From Actinomycetota bacterium (GTDB taxonomy: Bacteria > Actinomycetota > AC-67): a stretch of DNA of 5,173 nt. The DNA is taken from positions 1 to 5,173 of the forward strand of contig VAYV01000246.1 in assembly GCA_005883175.1 (NCBI GenBank). Reading direction: 5' to 3'. Positions 1-4,725 of this stretch are shown here, one piece after another. The translations under genes and the position numbers were made by a program. The notes beneath the pieces were generated by a model. The model was not told the DNA's origin, made no database searches, and saw only the letters and a program-made list of their open reading frames with translations. Numbering within the stretch: the first letter of the stretch is position 1; each line of letters begins with the position of its first letter.

Positions 1-51
1 TACGCGGAGTACATGGTGCGCGAGCGCGCCGGAGAAGAGCTGCCGCTGTAG
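1..51 (+). CDS. C-terminal end of an unidentified protein (partial)
   Basis: An open frame enters from the left edge and ends at a TAG at 49-51, giving the tail YAEYMVRERAGEELPL. The fragment is charged and its codons are GC-rich like the neighbours. It ends 3 bp before the stop of the convergent protease gene, tight packing that supports it being the real end of a gene. Sixteen residues are too few to name a family. It could also be a chance open frame. Confidence 0.5.
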   Translation, partial: YAEYMVRERAGEELPL

Positions 52-54
52 GAC

Positions 55-1614
55 TCAACCGTTGCTTATGAGTACCGGGGCGCTCCCCGCGTAGGAGAGA
101 TCGAGGTCGTATCCTCCGATACCGGCGTAGGAGTCGACCACCAACAGGTACGTTCCCGTCACGCCCGGCCTGATGCCGATCGTTTCCTGCCGGGACGTTC
201 CGTCGCTCGTCGCGAGCACCGTTCCGTTCGGCGCGCGCAGGCGGATGTCGAAGTCCTTGCTCGCGCTCGCGCCGGGGATGATCAACGTGACGGCGATCGG
301 TGACGAGGTGCTCGATATCCGGATCGACCATTGATCTTCGTTGCCGCTCGCGCGCAACGAGCTGCCGGTCATGTGGTGGCCGGGCACGGCCGGTCCGGTT
401 CCCGAGAACCCACCGACCCGCTTGATCGCCTCATACGCCTGCAACCTGCCGGCGCCTGTGTCGGAGTCTGTGCCGGCCACCACCCAGTCCTGCGCCGAGA
501 CCATCATGTGGTACTTCAGCTGCGCAGGGGTCAGCGCGTTGTTGACGTCGAGCATCAGCGCCGCGACGCCGGCGACGAACGGCGCGGCCATGCTCGTCCC
601 CGAGTACGTGACGTATCCGTTGCCCGAACCCGCCTTCGCAGACGTGATGCTCTGGCCGGGGCCGCACACGTCGGGCTTCGCGCGACCGTCCGCGGTGGGT
701 CCGCGCGACGACCACGGCGACACCGAGAACCCTTTCACGCCTGGGTCGGAGATGCTGCACACGGTCAGCGCCTTCGCTGCTGCAGCGGGAGAGCCGACGG
801 TCGACGCAGCGGGGCCGTCGTTCCCCGCGGCGACGACCGGCAGGATCCCACGGTCGGCGGCGGTGTTCACGATCGCAGACAGGGTGTCGGTTCCGCTCGA
901 CGGGCCGACGCTGCCGAAGCTCATGTTGATGATGCGGATGTTGTAGGTGGTCTTCTTGTCGATGCACCACTGCACGGCGGAGATGATCGCCGACGTCGAG
1001 CCGGTGCCGGACGAATTCATCGCCTTCACGCCGACGAGGGCGGCGCCCGGTGCCACGCCGCGGTACGCGGCATTGCCGTCGCCTTGTCCGGCGAGGATCG
1101 CCGACACGTGCGTGCCGTGTCCGTTGTCGTCGTACGGCGACGTCCGTCCGTTGACGAAGTCCTTCCAGCCGATCACTTGCCCTTGGTTGAGATCCACATG
1201 CGACGAGTCGATCCCCGTGTCGATCACGCACGCAACGACGTCGGTGCGAGTGTACGACCTCGGCGCGCCATCGCGGTCGCCGGTCATGCCGAAGTCGGCG
1301 GCCGCTTTCGACACGCCGTACGACGCGCGCGCGGTGCTCGCAGTGATCCGATAGGTGCGCTCGAGTTCGATCGATCGGACGAGCGGGTCGCGCGCCAGAC
1401 GCGCGCGTTGCGCGCGGGTCAGGGAAGCAGCCAACGCGTCGACGGTGTGCCAGCGAGCGCGCACGGGGAAGGCGCCGGCGCGCTCGTGCAGCTCGCGCAG
1501 CGACCCGCCCGGAGCGAGCTGCACGATAACGGTCGCGCGGTCCGATGCGAGTGCCGGCGTTTGCGTGAGCGGAAGGGCGAGCAACGCGAGGAACGCAGTG
1601 ACGAGCTTCTTCAT
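55..1614 (-). CDS. Secreted S8 family (subtilisin-like) serine peptidase with I9 propeptide and C-terminal PPC-like domain
   Basis: This 519-residue preproenzyme should be exported and cleave proteins outside the cell. Residues 1-24 form a signal peptide: MKK, a hydrophobic core, then an ALA-S cleavage-like site. Residues about 27-90 resemble the inhibitor I9 propeptide, which acts as folding chaperone and inhibitor. The catalytic domain spans about 100-400 and shows the complete triad: D132 in VIDTGID, H166 in NGHGTHV and S341 in GTSMAAP. The oxyanion-hole Asn is N265 in AAGND. Residues about 420-510 resemble the pre-peptidase C-terminal (PPC) beta domain (SGNEDQW, DFDIRLRAPNGT, GTYLLVVDSY), often removed or used in substrate or surface contact. 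Four cysteines (129, 217, 286, 317) could form disulfides. The ATG at 1612-1614 has a GGAGGAG Shine-Dalgarno sequence a few bases upstream. It is transcribed in the same direction as the sigma operon but separated from it by a terminator-like structure, so it is probably a separate unit. Confidence 0.96.
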   Translation of the reverse strand: MKKLVTAFLALLALPLTQTPALASDRATVIVQLAPGGSLRELHERAGAFPVRARWHTVDALAASLTRAQRARLARDPLVRSIELERTYRITASTARASYGVSKAAADFGMTGDRDGAPRSYTRTDVVACVIDTGIDSSHVDLNQGQVIGWKDFVNGRTSPYDDNGHGTHVSAILAGQGDGNAAYRGVAPGAALVGVKAMNSSGTGSTSAIISAVQWCIDKKTTYNIRIINMSFGSVGPSSGTDTLSAIVNTAADRGILPVVAAGNDGPAASTVGSPAAAAKALTVCSISDPGVKGFSVSPWSSRGPTADGRAKPDVCGPGQSITSAKAGSGNGYVTYSGTSMAAPFVAGVAALMLDVNNALTPAQLKYHMMVSAQDWVVAGTDSDTGAGRLQAYEAIKRVGGFSGTGPAVPGHHMTGSSLRASGNEDQWSIRISSTSSPIAVTLIIPGASASKDFDIRLRAPNGTVLATSDGTSRQETIGIRPGVTGTYLLVVDSYAGIGGYDLDLSYAGSAPVLISNG

Positions 1615-1665
1615 CTCTCCTCCTCGAGCGGTCCGACGGGGAGGAGCCGGTGGCGTGCGGGCGCG

Positions 1666-1694
1666 ACGCTACGGCGGCGCGGAGCCCGGGTCAC
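1666..1694 (-). promoter_or_regulatory. Possible housekeeping promoter for the protease gene
   Basis: On the minus strand GTGACC (1694-1689) is followed after 17 bp by TAGCGT (1671-1666). This is a weak match to the TTGACA/TATAAT pattern, with the ideal spacing. It lies between the sigma-operon terminator and the protease start and would give a leader of roughly 45 nt. No GTTT/GGGTA element is seen here, so the protease does not look like a SigB-type target. In such GC-rich DNA the match could be chance. Confidence 0.3.
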
Positions 1695-1710
1695 GGACGG
1701 GAGGATGGAG

Positions 1711-1735
1711 AAAAAGGTCCCTCAACGGGCGGACC
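1711..1735 (-). terminator. Rho-independent-like terminator after the sigma factor gene
   Basis: On the minus strand GGTCC (1735-1731) can pair with GGACC (1720-1716) across a 10-nt loop, followed at once by TTTTT (1715-1711). It lies 36-60 bp downstream of the sigma factor stop. The stem is short, but the T run stands out in this GC-rich stretch. Its 5' arm is shared with the larger hairpin just upstream, so only one of the two can form at a time. Confidence 0.55.
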
Positions 1736-1762
1736 CCGCGGCCTGGGGAAGCCGCAGGGTCC
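1731..1762 (-). terminator. Strong 12-bp hairpin downstream of the sigma factor stop
   Basis: On the minus strand GGACCC-T-GCGGC (1762-1751) pairs with GCCGC-G-GGGTCC (1742-1731) around the 8-nt loop TTCCCCAG. In RNA the central T/G is a G-U wobble, so all 12 positions pair. It begins 8 bp after the sigma factor stop codon. It may act as a terminator with the T run further on, as a 3'-end stabiliser, or as an alternative to the short T-tailed hairpin, because the GGGTCC arm belongs to both. Confidence 0.55.
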
Positions 1763-1770
1763 TGGGGGCT

Positions 1771-2508
1771 TCACCCCGGCCGCGACGACAGCGTCTGGAG
1801 TGTCCGTGAGAGCAGCCGGGAGACGTGCATCTGCGAGATCCCGAGCTTCTGGGCGATCTGGCTCTGGGGCATGCCGGCGACAAAGCGGTAATAAAGGAGA
1901 AGCCGTTCCCGCTCCGGCAGCGTGCGCAACAGGGGCGCGACGTCGGCCCATCCCTCGAGCTGCTCGATCAGCTGATCCTCCGTCCCCAGCGTGGTCATCG
2001 AGCTGTTGTCGTCGTCGTCGATCGGCGCGTCCAGGGACTCGACCGAGTGCGCGTGCATGGTGTCCATCGCCTCGAGGACATCTTCCTCGGACAGGCCGGC
2101 GCGCTGTCCGATCTCGGCGACCGTCGGGGAACGGCCGAGCTCTTGGTACGAGTCGGCGATTACCGACCGAAGCAGCAGCGCGCGCTCCTGCAACCGACGT
2201 GGCACGCGCATCGCCCACCCCGTGTCGCGGAAGTGGCGTTTCAGCTCGCCGATGATCGTCGGCACGGCGTAGGTCGAGAACTTCACGCCACGGTCGGTCT
2301 CGAACCGGTCGATCGCCTTCAGCAAGCCGATGCTCGCGACCTGAACCAAGTCGTCGAGCGGCTCGCCGCGGCTCCGGAAGCGCCGCGACAGGTATTCGAC
2401 GAGCGGGAAGAACATCCGGACGAGCTCCTCGCGTGCGGCGTCGTCCGGCAACGCGGCGAACAGCTCGGCTGCTCGCTTTTCTTGGAGCTCGTTGTCGGTT
2501 TCCGCCAT
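1771..2508 (-). CDS. SigB/SigF/SigG-family RNA polymerase sigma factor
   Basis: A 245-residue group 3 sigma-70 factor that directs RNA polymerase to stress- or development-type promoters. Region 2 spans about 28-98 and includes DDLVQVASIGLLKAIDRFE (52-70) and VKFSTYAVPTIIGELKRHFRD (75-95), characteristic of the SigB/SigF type. Region 3 covers about 102-150 (VPRRLQER; SPTVAEIGQRAGLSEEDV). Region 4 covers about 195-241, with the helix-turn-helix PQSQIAQKLGISQMHVSRLL (214-233). An acidic linker IDDDDNSS (163-170) joins regions 3 and 4. Region 1.1 is absent, as expected for this group. The start chosen is the ATG at 2506-2508, 11 bp after the stop of the anti-sigma-like gene. A longer frame reaching 2625 would overlap that gene and adds a residue composition unlike the family. 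No good Shine-Dalgarno sequence precedes the ATG, so translational coupling is likely. Regulation is probably by partner switching and by the GTTT/GGGTAA promoter at 2937-2963. Orthology to sigB or sigF cannot be settled here. Confidence 0.95.
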   Translation of the reverse strand: MAETDNELQEKRAAELFAALPDDAAREELVRMFFPLVEYLSRRFRSRGEPLDDLVQVASIGLLKAIDRFETDRGVKFSTYAVPTIIGELKRHFRDTGWAMRVPRRLQERALLLRSVIADSYQELGRSPTVAEIGQRAGLSEEDVLEAMDTMHAHSVESLDAPIDDDDNSSMTTLGTEDQLIEQLEGWADVAPLLRTLPERERLLLYYRFVAGMPQSQIAQKLGISQMHVSRLLSRTLQTLSSRPG

Positions 2509-2519
2509 AGCGAAGGCCG

Positions 2520-2906
2520 TCAGCGCCCGGCGCCCGCAGGCGCGCGCTTCGTGAAACGGATCCCCGGATGCCCGGCCGACTCGTCGAAACGCGCCTCGTC
2601 GGTCAGAGCGCCGAGCAGGTGCCACACCATGTTGGCTTGCAGGCCTTGGGCTCGCTCCGATGCCTCGGCGCCGTCGACCGACGCGAGCACGTCGACGGCA
2701 CGGCCGCTCGGCGTGATCGTCAGCGTCAACGAGGTCGGACGGTCACGCAGACCCAAGAGGTAGGCGCACGCTTCATCGACGGCCAGCCGCAGGTCCTCGA
2801 TGTCGTCGTAGGAGAAGTCGAGCTTGGCCGCCACACTGGCGATGACCGACCGGAGCACGTGGACGTAATCGGCGCGCGCCGGAACGGAAAGGCGTATCTC
2901 GCTCAC
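2520..2906 (-). CDS. Degenerate RsbW/SpoIIAB-like (HATPase-fold) anti-sigma-type regulator
   Basis: A 128-residue protein, first gene of the sigma operon and probably the partner that holds the sigma factor inactive. The N-terminus (IRLSVPARADYVHVLRSVIASVA) and the DIEDLRLAVDEACAYL segment (36-51) align with RsbW-type anti-sigma kinases and with the second RsbW-like protein here (3416-3907). In this family the N-box reads EAxxN. Here it reads EACAY, so the Mg-ATP-coordinating Asn is replaced by Tyr. No DxGxG G1 box and no GxxGL G2 motif can be found in the C-terminal half. I infer that it does not bind ATP or phosphorylate normally. It may still bind the sigma factor, or act as a decoy or dimer partner. 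The GTG start at 2904-2906 has AAGGAG 5 nt upstream, which decides it over the out-of-frame ATG at 2906-2908. Confidence 0.85.
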   Translation of the reverse strand: MSEIRLSVPARADYVHVLRSVIASVAAKLDFSYDDIEDLRLAVDEACAYLLGLRDRPTSLTLTITPSGRAVDVLASVDGAEASERAQGLQANMVWHLLGALTDEARFDESAGHPGIRFTKRAPAGAGR

Positions 2907-2936
2907 ATGGGCTCCTTGGGCTTAGGTGGAAGAGTC

Positions 2937-2963
2937 TTACCCCCAGAGCTTGGAAGTGGAAAC
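2937..2963 (-). promoter_or_regulatory. SigB/SigF-type promoter for the anti-sigma/sigma operon
   Basis: On the minus strand GTTTCC (2963-2958) and GGGTAA (2942-2937) are separated by 15 bp. This closely matches the known SigB/SigF consensus (GTTT near -35, GGGTA near -10). The -10 ends 30 bp before the GTG start at 2906, leaving room for a short leader with the AAGGAG ribosome-binding site. It implies that the sigma factor activates its own operon. Confidence 0.75.
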
Positions 2964-2987
2964 CCGCTGGACATGTGTAGCATGACG

Positions 2988-3013
2988 GTTTGGTGGGAGC
3001 GTGCGCTGGGTAA
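2988..3013 (+). promoter_or_regulatory. SigB/SigF-type promoter for the antagonist/kinase operon
   Basis: On the plus strand GTTTGG (2988-2993) and GGGTAA (3008-3013) are separated by 14 bp, again matching the SigB/SigF consensus. The -10 ends 31 bp before the GTG at 3045, nearly mirroring the opposite arm. The two -35 elements lie back to back, 24 bp apart, so the promoters do not overlap. Positive feedback on both arms of the circuit is the inference. Confidence 0.75.
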
Positions 3014-3044
3014 TCTAGCCAGGCTATATCTGTCTAATGAGGGG

Positions 3045-3392
3045 GTGGCGGCGATCGACTTCGTCGTTGAGTCGCGTCAGGAAGGCCCGTGGACGGTCGT
3101 CGACGTCCAGGGTGAGGTCGACATGTTCACGGCTCCGAAGCTGCGCGAGCGTCTGGTGGAGACCGTGGACCAAGGCCGCTACAAGATCATCGTGAACCTG
3201 CAGGGCGTGTCCTTCATGGACAGCACCGGCTTGGGGACGCTCGTCGGCGGGCTCAAGCGGGTCAAAGAGCACGAGGGCGTTCTGTCGTTGGTCTGCTCGA
3301 GCAGGCCGGTCCTGCGCGTGCTTTCGATCACCGGGCTGAACAACGTCTTCCCGATCCACGAATCGGTTGAGCAGGCGGTCGCGGCGGGCTGA
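3045..3392 (+). CDS. STAS-domain anti-anti-sigma factor (RsbV/SpoIIAA-like)
   Basis: A 115-residue single STAS domain, the usual length of this family. When unphosphorylated such proteins bind the anti-sigma kinase and free the sigma factor; phosphorylation on the conserved Ser stops this. The phosphoacceptor motif is FMDSTGLG (57-64), with S60 the predicted site. The strands VVDVQGEVDMFTAPKLRERL and YKIIVNL are typical. The frame stays open back to 2568, but the promoter at 2988-3013 and family length favour the GTG at 3045-3047. That GTG is itself part of a purine-rich GAGGGGGTG that resembles a Shine-Dalgarno sequence, so a rare ATC start at 3054 (IDFVVES) is an alternative. It is first in an operon with the RsbW-like kinase, 23 bp upstream of it. 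Confidence 0.92.
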   Translation: MAAIDFVVESRQEGPWTVVDVQGEVDMFTAPKLRERLVETVDQGRYKIIVNLQGVSFMDSTGLGTLVGGLKRVKEHEGVLSLVCSSRPVLRVLSITGLNNVFPIHESVEQAVAAG

Positions 3393-3415
3393 GGCCTCCG
3401 CGGGAAGGACGTCTA

Positions 3416-3907
3416 TTGGCATCGCGAACAGACCAGGGCACAGCGACCGAGCAGCTTCGTCTGAGCATCCCTCCGGAAGCGGACTACATCGCGATGGCGC
3501 GCATGTTCTCCGGCTCGGTCGCCCGCCACTTCGGGTGCGACGAGGACGTCGTCGAGGACGTCAAGGTCGCGGTGTCGGAGGCGTGCACGAACTCTGTCAA
3601 AGCGCATCGCGATACGGAAACGCTGGAGCCGATCGAGCTGCTTGCGCGCCTGGTGGACGGCGATCTGCAGTTCGAAGTCGTCGACGCGGGCGGAGGGATC
3701 GACACCGAGCTTCAGAAGGCGATCTCGGACGGCGCCGTGACGCCCGCGGCCGGGTTGTACGAAGGGTCGCTCGGGCTCACGCTCATCCGCTCGCTGTTCC
3801 CGGGCGCTGAGATCGTGCGCAACGAGGACCGGGGCACCACGGTGCGTTTCGTTGTTCCCGCCGGACAGATGTCCGCCGGGACCGAGGCGATGCCGTCGTT
3901 CGACTAG
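3416..3907 (+). CDS. RsbW/SpoIIAB-like anti-sigma factor, serine kinase with intact HATPase motifs
   Basis: A 163-residue GHKL-type ATPase expected to bind the sigma factor and, using ATP, to phosphorylate the STAS antagonist encoded just before it. The family motifs are intact: the N-box VAVSEACTNSVKAH, the G1 box VVDAGGGID (DxGxG), and a G2 segment EGSLGLTLIRSLF near the C-terminus. A short tail (QMSAGTEAMPSFD) follows the domain. The start is a TTG at 3416-3418, preceded by GGGAAGGAC about 6 nt upstream; no better start lies nearby. It is paralogous to the degenerate protein at 2520-2906: both begin with LRLS(I/V)P, then ADY, then EAC. A strong hairpin at 3923-3950 ends the unit. It could act on a different sigma factor as well as, or instead of, the one encoded here. 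Confidence 0.9.
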   Translation: MASRTDQGTATEQLRLSIPPEADYIAMARMFSGSVARHFGCDEDVVEDVKVAVSEACTNSVKAHRDTETLEPIELLARLVDGDLQFEVVDAGGGIDTELQKAISDGAVTPAAGLYEGSLGLTLIRSLFPGAEIVRNEDRGTTVRFVVPAGQMSAGTEAMPSFD

Positions 3908-3922
3908 CGGGCCCTACAAGCA

Positions 3923-3950
3923 GACACGCGCCGGTTTGCCGGCGCGTGTC
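3923..3950. terminator. Perfect 12-bp hairpin between convergent genes, probable bidirectional terminator
   Basis: GACACGCGCCGG (3923-3934) and CCGGCGCGTGTC (3939-3950) are perfect inverted repeats around a TTTG loop. The structure lies 15 bp after the kinase gene stop and 16 bp beyond the stop of the convergent membrane-protein gene. A T-rich stretch (TTCTTCTT, 3956-3963) follows on the plus strand after GCACG; none follows on minus. It therefore fits plus-strand termination best and may serve both genes. Confidence 0.75.
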
Positions 3951-3966
3951 GCACGTTCTTCTTGGG

Positions 3967-4239
3967 TTAGCTCGGCATCGGCGAGCCGCCGCCCGAAGTG
4001 TTCGTCCCCGGGTTGGCAGGCTGCTGCGTCGGCTGTTGGATCCTGACGTTGTTGTTGGTCGTCGAGCTGCCGTTGTGTCCGAACACGATCCCGCTGAAAG
4101 CGAAGAGCCAGATCAAGAACCCCACGAATGCAAGGATCAGCAGAACGATCAATGCAGTGGCCGGGCCTTCTCGATCGTAGCCCTCACTCACGACGGTAGT
4201 GCTGCTTGTATCGCCGTGGTGGTGGTGTAGGTCGGCCAT
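3967..4239 (-). CDS. Small single-pass membrane protein of unknown function, His-rich N-terminus
   Basis: I do not recognise a named family. The 90-residue protein has a short N-terminus with four consecutive histidines (5-8), then a polar stretch. One hydrophobic segment follows at about 27-54 (ATALIVLLILAFVGFLIWLF and on), then a low-complexity Asn/Gln/Pro/Gly/Ser tail (NNNVRIQQPTQQPANPG, SGGGSPMPS) without charge except one Arg. With no basic residues after the membrane segment and an Arg before it, the tail is more likely outside the cell. The ATG at 4237-4239 has an excellent AAGGAGGG ribosome-binding site. It is divergent from the Rho_N-like gene, and a SigB-like promoter element at 4309-4334 points toward it, so a stress-induced envelope protein is a reasonable inference. 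Stop codon and neighbour spacing support a real gene. Confidence 0.75.
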   Translation of the reverse strand: MADLHHHHGDTSSTTVVSEGYDREGPATALIVLLILAFVGFLIWLFAFSGIVFGHNGSSTTNNNVRIQQPTQQPANPGTNTSGGGSPMPS

Positions 4240-4250
4240 CTCTACCCTCC

Positions 4251-4274
4251 TTCATCGTCTCGTTCATCGTCTCG
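4251..4274. repeat. Two tandem copies of a 12-bp unit in the leader of the membrane-protein gene
   Basis: TTCATCGTCTCG occurs twice in direct contact (4251-4262 and 4263-4274). On the mRNA side of the minus gene this reads CGAGACGATGAA twice, ending next to the GGAGGG ribosome-binding site. It may be a replication-slippage duplication or a paired binding site; no function can be seen from sequence. Confidence 0.7.
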
Positions 4275-4308
4275 CGATGCACCGGTGTTGCTCGTCCTGT
4301 CGCTGCTA

Positions 4309-4334
4309 ATGCCCATTGCCTGTGAGTGCCAAAC
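4309..4334 (-). promoter_or_regulatory. Candidate SigB/SigF-type promoter for the small membrane-protein gene
   Basis: On the minus strand GTTTGG (4334-4329) is followed after 14 bp by GGGCAT (4314-4309). The -35 hexamer and the spacing are identical to those of the antagonist promoter at 2988-3013; the -10 differs from GGGTAT at one base. It would give a leader of about 60 nt carrying the tandem repeat and the ribosome-binding site. It overlaps the first codons of the divergent gene, and the imperfect -10 makes it weaker than the two central promoters. Confidence 0.45.
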
Positions 4335-4674
4335 GCAGCGGGCTTGGAGCGATAAGCGTGAGCGTCAGTACGAGCACATCAAAGGAGGGCTGCTCGAGCA
4401 CGGTCGCGACGAAGACACCGCTGAAGAGATCGCCGCGCGCACCGTGAACAAGGAGCGCGCGCGCGCCGGCGAGGCGAAGGAGAGTTCCCGTCTTTCGCGT
4501 ACCGACATCTCGTCCTCGCGTCGTGGCGGGCTTCGTTCGCACCACGGGCCGCGCGGGCGTACGCGCGACCAGCTCTACGACGAAGCGAAGGCGCTCGGGA
4601 TCGAAGGCCGCTCGAAGATGAGCAAGCGTCAGTTGGCTTCCGCGGTCGATCGGAGACGCGGGCGCAGCGGTTAA
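4309..4674 (+). CDS. Basic protein with WSDKRERQYEHIK motif and Rho_N-like C-terminus ('plasmid stabilization protein'-type annotation)
   Basis: From the ATG at 4309 this is 121 residues, rich in Arg, Lys and Glu. The N-terminal part (AWSDKRERQYEHIK, then DTAEEIAARTVNKERARAGE, 12-54) matches a widespread small bacterial family often labelled plasmid stabilization protein, whose role is not established. Residues about 86-113 (RDQLYDEAKALGIEGRSKMS) resemble the Rho termination factor N-terminal (SAP-like) fold, which binds nucleic acid. The middle is a disordered Ser/Arg/Gly linker. Nucleic-acid binding is therefore likely, but the target is unknown; nothing here indicates a plasmid. The start is uncertain: an in-frame GTG at 4285 adds a short hydrophobic stretch, and neither start has a visible Shine-Dalgarno sequence. 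It converges with the F420-dependent oxidoreductase gene. Confidence 0.8.
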   Translation: MPIACECQTQRAWSDKRERQYEHIKGGLLEHGRDEDTAEEIAARTVNKERARAGEAKESSRLSRTDISSSRRGGLRSHHGPRGRTRDQLYDEAKALGIEGRSKMSKRQLASAVDRRRGRSG

Positions 4675-4704
4675 CGCAACAGAACCCCGTCCGAGCCGGC
4701 GCTT

Positions 4705-4720
4705 ACGAGCGCCCGCTCGT
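4705..4720. terminator. Short palindromic hairpin between convergent genes
   Basis: ACGAGCG (4705-4711) and CGCTCGT (4714-4720) form a 7-bp inverted repeat separated by CC, in practice about a 6-bp stem with a 4-nt loop. It lies in the 51-bp gap between two convergent stop codons, where a bidirectional terminator is expected. There is no real T tract on either side, so the call is tentative. Confidence 0.35.
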
Positions 4721-4725
4721 TCCCT

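Noticed and set aside
1690..1800. A riboswitch (for example c-di-AMP or c-di-GMP type) in the leader of the protease gene
   Set aside because: The hairpins are strong, but none of the conserved core sequences I know for these classes is present, and the position right after the sigma stop fits a terminator better.
331..1809. Long plus-strand open frame of 492 codons opposite the protease gene
   Set aside because: Its Arg/Gly/Ala/Val-rich translation is typical of an antisense shadow in GC-rich DNA. The minus frame has an unmistakable subtilase with complete triad, signal peptide and ribosome-binding site.
2509..2625. N-terminal extension of the sigma factor to 2625
   Set aside because: It would overlap the anti-sigma-like gene by over 100 bp, and the added residues (Arg/Ala/Gly-rich) read like out-of-frame sequence. 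The ATG at 2506-2508 gives the normal family length.
1825..2763. Plus-strand open frame of 312 codons opposite the sigma and anti-sigma-like genes
   Set aside because: It spans two clear minus-strand genes and has no recognisable domain; it is a shadow frame.
2568..3044. N-terminal extension of the STAS protein, open back to 2568
   Set aside because: It would read antisense through the anti-sigma-like gene and across both promoters; a 115-residue STAS domain is complete without it.
4242..4247. GGGTAG upstream of the membrane-protein start as a SigB-type -10
   Set aside because: It is part of the GGAGGG ribosome-binding region only a few bases from the ATG, and no GTTT lies at the right distance.
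4277..4309. Ten-codon Cys-rich open frame (MHRCCSSCRC) whose TAA overlaps the ATG at 4309
   Set aside because: It has no ribosome-binding site, and such short frames arise easily by chance. The TAATG overlap is suggestive but not enough to call a leader peptide.
4322..4345. Frameshifted true start of the Rho_N-like gene at GTG 4322 (reading MSAKRSG)
   Set aside because: A one-base shift would join a plausible start to the AWSDKRER motif, but the in-frame ATG at 4309 needs no sequence error, and GTG 4322 has no ribosome-binding site.
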